Under the pieces are notes generated by a model. That model saw only the letters and a program-made list of their open reading frames with translations, was not told the origin of the DNA and made no database searches. The translations under genes were made by a program, and so were the position numbers. Below are positions 44,741 through 57,110 of a stretch of 64,000 nt of DNA, piece after piece. The stretch covers positions 145,992 to 209,991 of the forward strand of contig NZ_WITC01000085.1 of assembly GCF_009601505.1 (NCBI RefSeq), given 5' to 3'. The number at the start of each line of letters is the position of its first letter. The stretch's first letter is position 1. The DNA is from Sinorhizobium terangae. Its GTDB lineage: Bacteria; Pseudomonadota; Alphaproteobacteria; Rhizobiales; Rhizobiaceae.

Positions 44741-46195
44741 ATGAGTTTGACAGCAGAAAATCTACGGGCGTCGAACGTGGCGGGGCAAAGGGAAATCGAG
44801 GGGCGCTGGAGCGAACTCCTGCGGCCACACCACCTGGCTGCGACGGTGACACTGCGCCTCGGCGTTGCGCTCTTCGCCTTCAACGAATTCTTCGTTTCGA
44901 CGGCGTTGCCGACAGCAGTCGAGGAATTCGGCGGCGCAGCCTTGTTGTCATGGGCGCTCACGCTCTACCTCGTTTTCGCCATCGTCGGCGGCGCCGTGGC
45001 GGCAAACCAGAAGGCCCGGTTCGGCGCGCGCAACACGCTGATCGCGGCCGCGCTTGTATTCGGCACATGCACTGTCATCGCCACGGCGGCCACCGGCATG
45101 CCGCAGGTGCTTGCCGGCAGGGTGCTGCAGGGACTGGGCGAAGGCGTCATCGCGGCCGTCTGTTATGCACTGATACCCGAGCTCTTCCCGCCGCGACTCG
45201 TGCCCAAGATCTTTGGAGCGGAGGCGATCGTTTGGGCCACCGCCGCCTTTGCCGGACCGCTCATTTCCGGGCTGCTCACTGAATATTGGTCTTGGCGCGC
45301 CGCCTTCTTCGTCAACGTGCCGGCCGCAGCGATCTTCCTCGTGCTCGTCGGCGCCATCGTTCGCCGGCCGGGGCAGGGCGGCAAGAAGACGACAGGATCG
45401 GTGCCGTTACTGCGGCTCACCGCTTTTGGCATCGGCGTTCTGCTGATTTCGGTCTCCAACACGGCAGGCAACGGCTACGCCATGGCGGCTTTGCTGGCGA
45501 CAGCGCTCGCGATCTTCATCAACACGATCCGCGTCGACCGGCGATCGCGGAACTCCATCCTGCCCTCCGGCGCCTTCTCGATCAACCGCCCGCTCGGCGC
45601 CGGCCTCTGGGTCGTGCTCCTAATGCCGCTCGCCCAGGCGTCCGGCTCCGTCTATCTCGTCTATGCATTGCAGCATCTTTGGGGTTTCGGCCCGACGGCC
45701 GCCGGTTCCTCGAGCGCCTTGATGGCCATCTCCTGGAGCGCAACAGCAATCCTGGTCGCAAGCCTGCGCTCGCGTGGCCTGCGCGTTCAGTTGATCTGCG
45801 CGGGACCGCTGCTTCTCTGCCTTGGCCTCGTCGGATTGACGCTCACCGTCGGCACCGGCGACTACCGGCTGGTCTTCATGAGCCAGATCGCCATCGGTAT
45901 GGGCTTCGGCATCAGTTGGGGAACACTCAGCCAGTTGCTGATGGATGCCTCGCCCACCGAGGAGCGCGACAAGACCTCCGCACTGCTGCCGACGCTGCAA
46001 TCGGCCGGTTACGCGATCGGCGCAGCCGTTTTCGGTGTGACGGCCAATGCCCTCGGTTTCGATGAAGGCGCGAGCGACTCAGTGCTGTGCGCGGCATTGC
46101 TCGGCGTGTTCGCGCTCGGCTGCGCCATCGCTGCCGCATCGCTCTTCTTCGGTGCCAGGACCTTGCGCTTGCTGCGCGACGGCGTGCCTCAATAG
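44741..46195 (+). CDS. MFS exporter, DHA2-like (14 TM)
   Basis: 484 aa from ATG 44741 (MSLTAENLRASN), with GGAATCGGA upstream; the ATG at 44720 would fall almost at the predicted transcription start. About 14 hydrophobic segments, including FNEFFVSTALPTAVEEFGG (helix 1) and VLAGRVLQGLGEGVIAAVCYALIPE (motif C-like region), indicate a drug:H+ antiporter of the 14-helix family. The SoxR-type promoter suggests induction by redox-cycling compounds, whose export would be its role. Confidence 0.88.
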   Translation: MSLTAENLRASNVAGQREIEGRWSELLRPHHLAATVTLRLGVALFAFNEFFVSTALPTAVEEFGGAALLSWALTLYLVFAIVGGAVAANQKARFGARNTLIAAALVFGTCTVIATAATGMPQVLAGRVLQGLGEGVIAAVCYALIPELFPPRLVPKIFGAEAIVWATAAFAGPLISGLLTEYWSWRAAFFVNVPAAAIFLVLVGAIVRRPGQGGKKTTGSVPLLRLTAFGIGVLLISVSNTAGNGYAMAALLATALAIFINTIRVDRRSRNSILPSGAFSINRPLGAGLWVVLLMPLAQASGSVYLVYALQHLWGFGPTAAGSSSALMAISWSATAILVASLRSRGLRVQLICAGPLLLCLGLVGLTLTVGTGDYRLVFMSQIAIGMGFGISWGTLSQLLMDASPTEERDKTSALLPTLQSAGYAIGAAVFGVTANALGFDEGASDSVLCAALLGVFALGCAIAAASLFFGARTLRLLRDGVPQ

Positions 46196-46236
46196 CGATC
46201 CGGCACGCAAAGATCGGGCTGAGCCGCTGCGTTTGC

Positions 46237-46254
46237 GCGATCGGTGCCGATCGC
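46237..46254. terminator. stem-loop after the MFS gene
   Basis: GCGATCGG (46237-46244) pairs with CCGATCGC (46247-46254) and is followed by TTCCTTCCC. It lies between convergent genes. The tail is T/C-rich rather than pure T. Confidence 0.4.
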
Positions 46255-46274
46255 TTCCTTCCCGGTTGCAAGCG

Positions 46275-46589
46275 TCACAGTGGGCTCATGGGAACGGTAG
46301 CCGGACCCGGGGCGCCGTCGGCTGGATTGCGAAAGAGACCCGGATAACGCCGGCCGACCAAGGCAAGTCGCTCGCGACCTCGCCCCACCGATGGCACCAC
46401 GGTCGCGAGCAGGGTGCCTCTCTTTGAGCGCACCTCGACCTTCAGCGACCCGTAACCTGCGTCGCGACCGATCTTGTCGGCAATGCGCTGAGCGTAATAA
46501 AGCGCCGAACCCTCGTCAAAATGGGCGATGCCCTCATCGTCGACGAATCGTTCATCGCCCCAACGAAGATCGAAGAAATAAAGCTGCAC
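46275..46589 (-). CDS. DUF6894 family small protein
   Basis: 104 aa. It begins MQLYFFDLRWGDERFVDDEG, then ALYYAQRIADKIGRD, the pattern of the small rhizobial DUF6894 proteins (YFF-hydrophobic-D-EG, then a helix). Function unknown; many paralogues occur in Rhizobiales genomes. No clear ribosome site was identified. Preceded by two strong hairpins that separate it from carB. Confidence 0.8.
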   Translation of the reverse strand: MQLYFFDLRWGDERFVDDEGIAHFDEGSALYYAQRIADKIGRDAGYGSLKVEVRSKRGTLLATVVPSVGRGRERLALVGRRYPGLFRNPADGAPGPATVPMSPL

Positions 46590-46642
46590 GTCGTTGCCCC
46601 GGTCATGCGCGTCGCCGGCCGATTCCGGCTCTCATGCGCATA

Positions 46643-46701
46643 GCGGCATAAAAACATGCCGCCTTCGAATGCAACCTGAACCAAACGTTCAGGTTGCATT
46701 C
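46643..46701. repeat. two adjacent perfect hairpins upstream of the DUF6894 gene
   Basis: GCGGCAT (46643-46649) / ATGCCGC (46656-46662) and GAATGCAACCTGAAC (46667-46681) / GTTCAGGTTGCATTC (46687-46701) are both perfect. The second has a 15-bp stem with a 5-nt loop. Neither has a T-tract. Could be a REP-like element or a leader structure. Confidence 0.6.
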
Positions 46702-46757
46702 ACAAGGGTAAATGCGACGGCAGATGTTCGATGGGATGGGCTTGCCATGCATGAAGC

Positions 46758-46781
46758 TGCGCACCCGAGACCGGGTGCGCA
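46758..46781 (-). terminator. stem-loop 12 bp downstream of carB
   Basis: TGCGCACCCG (46758-46767) and CGGGTGCGCA (46772-46781) form a perfect 10-bp GC stem with loop AGAC just past the carB stop. No T-run follows on the minus strand, so it may protect the 3' end rather than terminate. Confidence 0.5.
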
Positions 46782-46792
46782 GAGGCACATTG

Positions 46793-50284
<3,492 letters not shown>

Positions 50285-50615
50285 AGCTCTTATCCGTCTC
50301 TAGCTGCGCGAAAAACCGGCCAGGGTGGGAGGTCACCGGCCGGGGCGCGCATTTATGGTCTTTTCAGGCTAGAAGCGGCTTATAGGCAAATGTTTCTGCA
50401 AGCGAAACCCCGAAAATTTCGGAATCGACAATAATGCGAAGATATTTGTGGCGCCCACTCCCGCACCCCTCGGAACGGTCGCTGGAAAATGAGAAAGCCC
50501 GCAAAGAACGGCCGGATGAAACGGCGCGGCGGGGATAGCGTTTTACAAGGATCGTCGCTCGGGCATATAAATCATTCAATGCATTAAAGCTGATGCGACG
50601 CCTGGAGGACTGATC
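50285..50615. other. 331-bp divergent region carB / metallopeptidase
   Basis: Should carry both promoters. The metallopeptidase start is preceded by CTGGAGGACTGATC, a strong ribosome site. No small ORF, repeat or recognisable operator was found. Confidence 0.4.
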
Positions 50616-51557
50616 ATGGAATGGAAAGGCCGCCGCCAATCCGGAAACATTGAGGATCAGCGCGGGGCGAGCCCCGAAGGCGGTCTGGGAGGCAGCCCCT
50701 TCGGCCGTGGCGGCGGGTTCCGCCTGCCGGGCGGGGGAGGCGGCATGCGCCGCGCCGGCGGAGGATTGAGCTTCGGCACGATCATCTTTCTTGTCATCCT
50801 CTACTTCGTGCTCCGGGCTATGGGCATCGACATGCTTCAGGTCCTGGAAGGCGGCCCGATGAACATACCCGGCTTCGAGCAGAGCGACGGCTCGCAGGTG
50901 CCACAAGGCTCGGCCGAAGAGGAAGAGATGAAAGCCTTCATGGCGACGGTGCTCGCCGAAACGGAGGACACCTGGAACGGTATCTTCCAGGCGAGCGGCG
51001 AGCAGTATGAGGAGCCGAAGCTGGTGCTGTTCAATGGCTCCGTCCGTTCGGCCTGCGGCTTTGCCTCGGCCGCCTCCGGCCCGTTCTATTGCCCGGGCGA
51101 CCGCAAGGTCTATCTCGACATGAGCTTCTTTGACGAACTCGCTCACAAATTCGATGCCGCCGGCGACTTCGCCCAGGCCTATGTGCTTGCCCATGAGGTC
51201 GGCCATCACGTGCAGAACCTGATCGGCGTCTTGCCGAAATTCAATCAGATGCGGCAGCGCATGAGCGAGGTCGATGCAAACCAAATGTCGATCCGCGTCG
51301 AACTGCAGGCCGATTGTTTCGCCGGCATCTGGGGCAAATATACGGAGCAGAAAGGACTGCTGGAACGCGGCGACCTGGAGGAGGCGCTGAATGCCGCCAC
51401 GCAGATCGGCGACGATACGCTGCAAAAGCGCATGCAAGGCTACGTCGTCCCGGAGAGCTTCAACCACGGCACATCTGAGCAACGGATGAAATGGTTCCAG
51501 CGCGGCTTCGACAGCGGCCAGATGTCGGCTTGCGACACCTTCTCCGGGTCCGTCTGA
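50616..51557 (+). CDS. membrane-anchored zinc metallopeptidase (YpfJ family)
   Basis: 313 aa. A Gly/Arg-rich cytoplasmic N-terminus (about 1-50) is followed by one membrane helix (51-70, LSFGTIIFLVILYFVLRAMG) and a catalytic domain with the zincin motif HEVGHH (193-198) and the downstream ELQADCFAG that supplies the third ligand. This is the neutral zinc metallopeptidase (YpfJ/KPN_02809) family; physiological substrates are unknown. Cys147 and Cys159 flank a segment conserved in the family. Confidence 0.93.
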   Translation: MEWKGRRQSGNIEDQRGASPEGGLGGSPFGRGGGFRLPGGGGGMRRAGGGLSFGTIIFLVILYFVLRAMGIDMLQVLEGGPMNIPGFEQSDGSQVPQGSAEEEEMKAFMATVLAETEDTWNGIFQASGEQYEEPKLVLFNGSVRSACGFASAASGPFYCPGDRKVYLDMSFFDELAHKFDAAGDFAQAYVLAHEVGHHVQNLIGVLPKFNQMRQRMSEVDANQMSIRVELQADCFAGIWGKYTEQKGLLERGDLEEALNAATQIGDDTLQKRMQGYVVPESFNHGTSEQRMKWFQRGFDSGQMSACDTFSGSV

Positions 51558-51604
51558 TCGGGATCCTCCGGAGCGGGCGCTCAAGCCCGATCCGAACAAC
51601 TAAC

Positions 51605-51632
51605 GCGCGTCACTTGGAAACAAGTGACGCGC
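51605..51632 (+). terminator. strong hairpin after the metallopeptidase gene
   Basis: GCGCGTCACTTG (51605-51616) and CAAGTGACGCGC (51621-51632) pair perfectly around a GAAA tetraloop. The following TGTCAATCTTTG is a poor T-tract, so it may be part of the adjoining repeat cluster. Confidence 0.5.
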
Positions 51633-51639
51633 TGTCAAT

Positions 51640-51757
51640 CTTTGTTGCATGCATGTCGTTGTCCCGAAACCGCTGCACACTGTCGGGCGACATGCATTCT
51701 TTGCTGCATGCATGTCGTTATCCCGAAACCGCTGCACACTGTCGGGCGACATGCATG
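51640..51757. repeat. two tandem 59-bp copies of a palindromic intergenic element
   Basis: Each unit (51640-51698, 51699-51757) contains a 49-bp imperfect palindrome bounded by ATGCATGTCG and CGACATGCAT, with an inner TCCCGA/TCGGG pairing; the copies differ at about four positions. A third, inverted relative of the same 49-bp length occurs at 55204-55252. The second unit ends 4 bp before the aldo/keto reductase stop codon. Confidence 0.85.
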
Positions 51758-51761
51758 AGGT

Positions 51762-52760
51762 TCAGCCGTGCCGTTCGCTGTCCATGTGCGCGAGTTGCAC
51801 TTCCGGATAGCGAGCACCGGCGGCAGCGTCCTTCGGCACGGCACGTTCGATCGCCGCCAGATCATCCGCGTCGAGGCGAACGGCCTGCGAACCAAGCGCT
51901 TCGGCAAGCCGGTCGCGGCGGCGCGCGCCGACAAGCGGGACGATATCTGCATCCTGCGCGGCGACCCAGGCGATCGCGATCTGCGCGACAGTAACGCCCT
52001 TTGCATCTGCGACGCGTCGCAGCGCCTCGACCAGAGCCAGGTTCTGCTCGACGTTGCCTTCCTGGAAGCGCGGGCTCATGGCGCGGAAATCGCGGCCCTT
52101 GGCCGCACCCTTCTGCCAGTGGCCGCTGATCAGGCCGCGCGAAAGGACGCCGTAGGCCGTGATGCCGATACCGAGCTCGCGGCATGTCGGCAGGATCTCC
52201 GCCTCGATCCCGCGGGAGATCAGCGAGTACTCTATCTGAAGATCGACGATCGGATGGACGGCGGCCGCGCGCCGGATCGTCTCGGGGCCGACCTCGGAAA
52301 GGCCGATGTGGCGAACATAGCCGGCCTTCACCATATCTGCGATCGCGCCAACGGTGTCCTCGATCGGAACATCGGGATCGAGGCGAGCCGGTCTGTAGAT
52401 ATGGATGTGGTCTACGCCCAGCCGTTGCAGCGTATAGGCGAGGAAATTGCGCACGGCCTGCGGGCGGCCATCATATCCCATCCACGCGCCGGCAGCGTCG
52501 CGCAACGCACCGAACTTGACGCTCAGTTGCGCCTGATCGCGATCGCGTCCCCTGAGGGCCTCCCCGATCAGCATCTCGTTGTGACCCATGCCGTAGAAAT
52601 CACCGGTGTCGAGCAATGTGACACCCGCATCAAGCGCGGCATGAATGGTGGCGATGCTTTCCGCGCGGTCCGACGGACCGTACATGCCCGACATACCCAT
52701 GCAGCCAAGCCCGATCACGGAAACCTCCGGGCCGGATTCTCCAAGCGAAACCTTTTGCAT
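51762..52760 (-). CDS. aldo/keto reductase
   Basis: 332 aa from ATG 52760 (MQKVSLGESGPEVSVIGLGC), with AAGGAG 8 nt upstream; the frame extends 104 codons further into the divergent LysR gene and is spurious there. TIM-barrel AKR: catalytic Asp51 and Tyr56 (DTGDFYG) and Lys82 (SVKFG) are present, but the usual catalytic His is Ala125 (IYRPARLDP). Cofactor site VARRRDRLAE near the C-terminus. Probably controlled by the divergent LysR protein. Confidence 0.92.
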   Translation of the reverse strand: MQKVSLGESGPEVSVIGLGCMGMSGMYGPSDRAESIATIHAALDAGVTLLDTGDFYGMGHNEMLIGEALRGRDRDQAQLSVKFGALRDAAGAWMGYDGRPQAVRNFLAYTLQRLGVDHIHIYRPARLDPDVPIEDTVGAIADMVKAGYVRHIGLSEVGPETIRRAAAVHPIVDLQIEYSLISRGIEAEILPTCRELGIGITAYGVLSRGLISGHWQKGAAKGRDFRAMSPRFQEGNVEQNLALVEALRRVADAKGVTVAQIAIAWVAAQDADIVPLVGARRRDRLAEALGSQAVRLDADDLAAIERAVPKDAAAGARYPEVQLAHMDSERHG

Positions 52761-52878
52761 CTCACTTCTCCTTCGATGAGGCCGTTGTCCGGCCGTTTCG
52801 TTCACCGTCGTATTTACTTCAGGTCGCAGTGTGCGATAATCGGCCGCAAGCCAAACAGCTTGTCCGTAATTCCGTACA

Positions 52879-53784
52879 ATGAACGACCTTCCGCTCGCAG
52901 ATCTTGACGCCTTTGCCGCCGTTGCCCGTGAACGCAGTTTCCGCACTGCTGCCCGCAAACGCGGCGTTTCGGCTTCCGCGCTCAGCGAGGCGTTGCGGCG
53001 GCTGGAGGCGAGGCTGGGCGTGAGACTGCTCAATCGCACGACCCGCAGCGTCACCCCGACAGAGGCGGGCACGCGCCTGCTCGAACGCTTGTCGCCGGCA
53101 CTTGGAGAGATCGCCGGAGCGCTCGATCAGGTGGGCAGCCTCCGCGACAGCCCGGCGGGCACGCTTAGGCTGAATGTGCCGACAATCGTCGCCCGCGAAA
53201 TCCTGCCGCCACTTGTCGGCCGCTTCCTCAAAGCCAATTCGGCGATTACGGTGGAGGTGACAGCAGAGGATGGCTTCATCGATGTTCTCGCCGCTGGATT
53301 CGACGCTGGCGTGCGCTACGAGGAACGACTCGAGCGAGACATGATCGCTATCCCGATCGGCCCGCGCGTGCAGCGTTATCTTACCGCCGCTTCCCCGGAT
53401 TATCTTGCCCGACACGGCATACCGCAACATCCGCGTGACCTTCTCGAACACGCCACCATCCGCCATCGTTTCCCAAGCGGTGTTGCCTTGTCGTGGGAGT
53501 TTGGAGAAGGCGATGCCGCCCTGACCATTGCGCCGCCCGCAGTCATCCTGGCCAACGCGATCGATCTCGAAGTCGGCGCGGCGATCGACGGGCTCGGAGT
53601 CATCCGCACATTCGAGGAATTTCTGGCGCCGGCGATCAAAGCAGGGCGGCTCGTGCCAATTCTCGAATCGTGGGTAACCCGCTTTTCGGGACCGTTCCTC
53701 TACTATGCCAGCCGCCGCCATATGCCGGCACCGCTTAGGGCCTTCGTCGATTTCCTGAAGGCGGAACAACGGCGTTCGGAATAG
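52879..53784 (+). CDS. LysR-family regulator
   Basis: 301 aa. HTH at about 18-43 (RSFRTAARKRGVSASALSEALRRLE), followed by a substrate-binding-like domain with the RLNVPTIVAREILPPLVGRF opening. It resembles the DsdC/AaeR-type LysR proteins commonly found divergent to oxidoreductases. Divergent from the aldo/keto reductase across 118 bp. No clear operator was found in the gap. Confidence 0.92.
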   Translation: MNDLPLADLDAFAAVARERSFRTAARKRGVSASALSEALRRLEARLGVRLLNRTTRSVTPTEAGTRLLERLSPALGEIAGALDQVGSLRDSPAGTLRLNVPTIVAREILPPLVGRFLKANSAITVEVTAEDGFIDVLAAGFDAGVRYEERLERDMIAIPIGPRVQRYLTAASPDYLARHGIPQHPRDLLEHATIRHRFPSGVALSWEFGEGDAALTIAPPAVILANAIDLEVGAAIDGLGVIRTFEEFLAPAIKAGRLVPILESWVTRFSGPFLYYASRRHMPAPLRAFVDFLKAEQRRSE

Positions 53785-53851
53785 TAAGGCCGCGCGCAGG
53801 AAACATAAGCGGACGCGATCGTTTCGATCATAAACTTTGAAATGTTCACGC

Positions 53852-53871
53852 ATTGTTTCGTTTATAACAAT
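53852..53871. promoter_or_regulatory. candidate operator of the TetA-like pump
   Basis: ATTGTT (53852-53857) and AACAAT (53866-53871) form a dyad in a low-GC stretch 74 bp upstream of the MFS start. The shape suits a TetR- or MarR-type repressor, but no such gene is adjacent. Confidence 0.35.
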
Positions 53872-53944
53872 ACGATACACCTTATTTGGTGACGTCGTTC
53901 ACGTTCTGTCTCCACACTGACGATACACAGCGGGGAGGGGCTTC

Positions 53945-55204
53945 ATGCTCGACAAGAAATTCGTGCGGCGTGGACTGTTTCTCGTCTTTCTCATCCTCTT
54001 TCTTGACATCATGGGCATCGCCATCATCGTGCCGGTGCTGCCGACCTATCTGAAGGAACTGACTGGCGCAGATGTTGGCGAAGCAGCAATCGACGGCGGC
54101 TGGCTGCTGCTCGTCTATTCAGCGATGCAGTTTCTCTTTGCACCTTTGATCGGCAATTTGAGCGATCGCTTCGGGCGGCGCCCGATCCTGCTTGCCTCCG
54201 TGCTCACCTTCGCGATCGACAACCTGATCTGTGCGCTTGCAACGAGCTACTGGATGCTTTTTGTCGGCCGTGTCCTTGCCGGCATCAGCGGCGCGAGCTT
54301 CGGAACCGCGTCCGCCTACATTGCCGACATCAGCGACGACAGCAATCGCGCGAAGAATTTCGGGTTGATCGGCATTGCCTTCGGCACCGGCTTCGCGCTC
54401 GGCCCCGTGATTGGCGGCTTTCTCGGAGAGCTAGGCCCAAGGGTGCCGTTTTACGGCGCCGCGGCACTGTCCTTCATCAACTTCATGGTCGGCCTGTTCC
54501 TCCTGCCCGAAACCCTGGCCCACGCAAACAAGCGGCGCTTCGAGTGGTGGCGCGCCAATCCTCTCGGCGCGCTCCAACAGATGCGCAACTATCCCGGCGT
54601 CGGCTGGATCGGTCTTGTCTTCTTTCTCTACTGGTTGGCGCATGCGGTCTACCCGGCGGTCTGGTCGTTCGTCTCAACCTATCGTTATGGCTGGAGCGAA
54701 GGGCAGATTGGGCTGTCGCTCGGAATCTTCGGTATCGGCGGAGCGTTTGTAATGGCCGTTGTCCTGCCGCGCGTCGTGATGCGGTTCGGAGAACGGCGAA
54801 CGGCTGCGCTCGGACTCGTCTTCACTGCGCTCGGAATGGCCGGCTATGCCGCCGCCTGGCAGGGCTGGATGGTGTATGCCGTGATCGTCGCGACGGCACT
54901 TGAAAGCCTCGCCGATCCTCCATTGCGCAGCATTGCATCCGCCCATGTCCCGCCATCGGCCCAAGGCGAACTGCAGGGAGCACTCACCAGCATTTCGAGC
55001 ATCACGACGATCGTCGGGCCGCTCATCTTCACGCAGATCTTCGGATATTTCACCAATCCCGCGGCGGCCTTCTCGTTTTCCGGCGCACCCTACGCGCTGG
55101 CGGGCTGCCTTATTGTCACGGGGCTCGCAGTCTTCTTGCTGCGCGTGCGTCCACTACCGCGCGAGGCATTCCAGGATGGCGTGCCGAAACCAACGCAGGC
55201 CTAA
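53945..55204 (+). CDS. MFS efflux protein, TetA/TCR-like (12 TM)
   Basis: 419 aa. Helix 1 holds [18 protein letters not shown] and loop 2-3 the DHA1 motif [15 protein letters not shown]; motif C-like [15 protein letters not shown] lies in helix 5. These are the family marks of class TetA/TCR drug:H+ antiporters. GGGGAGGGG precedes the ATG. The actual substrate is unknown, and chromosomal rhizobial members are not necessarily tetracycline pumps. Its stop codon shares its last base with a palindromic repeat. Confidence 0.9.
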   Translation: MLDKKFVRRGLFLVFLILFLDIMGIAIIVPVLPTYLKELTGADVGEAAIDGGWLLLVYSAMQFLFAPLIGNLSDRFGRRPILLASVLTFAIDNLICALATSYWMLFVGRVLAGISGASFGTASAYIADISDDSNRAKNFGLIGIAFGTGFALGPVIGGFLGELGPRVPFYGAAALSFINFMVGLFLLPETLAHANKRRFEWWRANPLGALQQMRNYPGVGWIGLVFFLYWLAHAVYPAVWSFVSTYRYGWSEGQIGLSLGIFGIGGAFVMAVVLPRVVMRFGERRTAALGLVFTALGMAGYAAAWQGWMVYAVIVATALESLADPPLRSIASAHVPPSAQGELQGALTSISSITTIVGPLIFTQIFGYFTNPAAAFSFSGAPYALAGCLIVTGLAVFLLRVRPLPREAFQDGVPKPTQA

Positions 55205-55298
55205 TGCATGTCGCCTAAAAATGTACAACGGTTTTGGGACAACGACATGCATCAGAGCTAAAGCGTCGCATCAGTCCGATCGAACGCGACGCGCTTTA
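55204..55298. repeat. palindromic mosaic element
   Basis: Part 1 (55204-55252): 49-bp palindrome ATGCATGTCG...CGACATGCAT, an inverted relative of the two copies at 51640-51757. Part 2 (55259-55298): TAAAGCGTCGC paired with GCGACGCGCTTTA. Together they form a mosaic of two hairpins as seen in rhizobial intergenic elements. Confidence 0.75.
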
Positions 55299-55578
55299 GG
55301 CCCGGGCGGGACAACGCCTTTAAATTGATCAATTTTTTTGATCCTTCGATGAAAAATTGAGCAGTCAGGCCTTTCGTGCTGGCACTTTCGTCGGCACTGC
55401 TCTATCTCGGATATTCTTCCACCGAGTTGATTTGCAGCCGATCTGCCGCAACAGAACGGGACAATGAAAAAATGTGAGCGGTTTTCCGCCCGCATCCCGC
55501 TCTAACTTTTTGAAATCGATGACATTTGTGATTTTGGATGCGTCCAAGGTCTAGAACGTGATCTGGAGCTAGATTCCC
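55299..55578. other. leader region of the MATE gene
   Basis: Holds an AT-rich inverted repeat TCAATTTTT (about 55328-55336) / AAAAATTGA (about 55352-55360) that overlaps a 14-bp palindrome AAATTGATCAATTT. These could bind a regulator. A GGAG site lies 9 nt before the MATE start. No ORF is supported. Confidence 0.35.
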
Positions 55579-56976
55579 ATGCTGACCACGAACACTAGCC
55601 AAATTCAGCTTCAGAACGACAATTCGTGGAGCAACCACTTTCGTGCAAGCTTCTATCTCGGTGTGCCTTTCATCGGTGCTCAGCTGGCGCAGCTGGCGAT
55701 CAATACGACCGATGTGTTGATGGTCGGCAAGCTTGGCGCGACCGAGCTCGCGGCAATTATCCTTGCGACGCAGACATTCTTTACCGTCTTCATTTTCGGC
55801 AGCGGCTTTGCCAATGCGGTGGTGCCCATGGCCGCGCAGGCGCAGGGCCGTGGCGACAAGGTTTCCGTCCGCCGCTCGGTGAGAATGGGCATATGGGTGG
55901 TGCTGCTCTACGGTGCACTCACGGCACCGCTCCTGTGGATGGCTGAGTCGATCCTTCTCTTTGCCGGCCAAAAGCCCGAGGTCGCGAAGCTCGCCGGGGA
56001 GTACCTGCATATCGCGCAATGGGCGATATTTCCGAGCCTCACTTTTATGGTGCTGAGGGCATTCCTGAGCGGCTTGGAGCGGGCAGGCATCATTCTCTAC
56101 GTCACGCTTGCAACGCTCGTTATCAATGCGCTGCTTTGCTACGTGCTGATCTACGGGCACTTCGGCTTTCCCGCGCTCGGCATATTCGGCGCGGCTCTTG
56201 CGGCCCTTGGCGTCGCCTTGCTTGGTGCAGCCCTCACGATCGCCTATATCCGCAGCCGGCCGGAACTGAACCAGTACGAACTCTTCGTGCGCTTCTGGCG
56301 GCCGGACTGGCCGGCATTCTGCGAGGTGATCTATCTCGGCGTTCCGATCTCCATGACGATTCTCGCCGAAGTCAGCCTGTTTACCGCCGCGTCCCTGCTC
56401 ATGGGCAATATCGGCACTATGGAACTGGCCGCGCACGGGATCGCCCTTCAATTCGCCTCGATCGCCTTCATGATCCCGCTCGGTCTCGCGCAGGCTGGAA
56501 CAGTGCGTATCGGTCTTGCCTACGGAAGCGGTGACTTGCAGGGCGTCAGACGGGCCGCCATTGCCGTGCTCGTGCTCGGCAGCCTCTTTGCTGCCGTCGG
56601 CAGCACGATCTTCGCGCTCTTTCCCCGAGAGCTTGCGGCCCTCTATCTGGACACGAGCCGGCCCGATGCGGCGGAGGTGCTCGCTTTTGCCGGTCCGTTG
56701 ATCGTCATCGCCGGGGCTTTCCAGCTTGTCGATGGTCTCCAGGCCATTGCCGCCGGAATGCTGCGTGGCCTCAAGGACACGACGATACCGATGATCCTGG
56801 CGATGATCTCCTATTGGCCGATCGGCTTCTTCTGCGCCTGGGCGTTCGCTTTTCCGCTGAACTTCGGCGGCGTCGGCGTCTGGTTCGGCTTTGTGCTGGG
56901 GCTTGCGGCGGCAGCCCTGTCGCTCAATTGGCGCTTCTTCCATCTGCTTCGTTCGATGCAGGCGAAGGCCTTTTGA
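55579..56976 (+). CDS. MATE-family efflux transporter (NorM-like)
   Basis: 465 aa with about 12 membrane segments in two related halves. The family signature is clear in helix 1 (LGVPFIGAQLAQLAINTTDVLMVGKLG), in the second half (LGVPISMTILAEVSLFTAASLLMG) and in FALFPRELAALYL. MATE proteins export cationic drugs or plant compounds using Na+ or H+. The short Gln/Asn-rich N-terminus is cytoplasmic. Monocistronic. Confidence 0.94.
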   Translation: MLTTNTSQIQLQNDNSWSNHFRASFYLGVPFIGAQLAQLAINTTDVLMVGKLGATELAAIILATQTFFTVFIFGSGFANAVVPMAAQAQGRGDKVSVRRSVRMGIWVVLLYGALTAPLLWMAESILLFAGQKPEVAKLAGEYLHIAQWAIFPSLTFMVLRAFLSGLERAGIILYVTLATLVINALLCYVLIYGHFGFPALGIFGAALAALGVALLGAALTIAYIRSRPELNQYELFVRFWRPDWPAFCEVIYLGVPISMTILAEVSLFTAASLLMGNIGTMELAAHGIALQFASIAFMIPLGLAQAGTVRIGLAYGSGDLQGVRRAAIAVLVLGSLFAAVGSTIFALFPRELAALYLDTSRPDAAEVLAFAGPLIVIAGAFQLVDGLQAIAAGMLRGLKDTTIPMILAMISYWPIGFFCAWAFAFPLNFGGVGVWFGFVLGLAAAALSLNWRFFHLLRSMQAKAF

Positions 56977-56995
56977 ACCATGGCAGCGCGGGACG

Positions 56996-57035
56996 AAAAG
57001 AAAAAGCCGGACGGGCAGGGGAGGCCGTCCGGCTT
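56996..57035 (-). terminator. intrinsic terminator (minus strand) after a small gene
   Basis: AAGCCGGACGG (57004-57014) pairs with CCGTCCGGCTT (57025-57035); on the minus strand the stem is followed by TTTTTCTTTTC. It ends the minus-strand unit at 57111-57318; on the plus strand no T-tract follows. Confidence 0.8.
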
Positions 57036-57110
57036 ACAAGAGCGACCTCATCAGGGGAAGATATGAGGGCGCTTATTTTGAAACTTCCGGCAAGAAGTTC
57101 CTGGAGGCAT

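Noticed and set aside
55402..56943. 513-codon minus-strand frame over the MATE gene
   Set aside because: Highly charged antisense frame; the plus strand encodes a clear 12-helix transporter.
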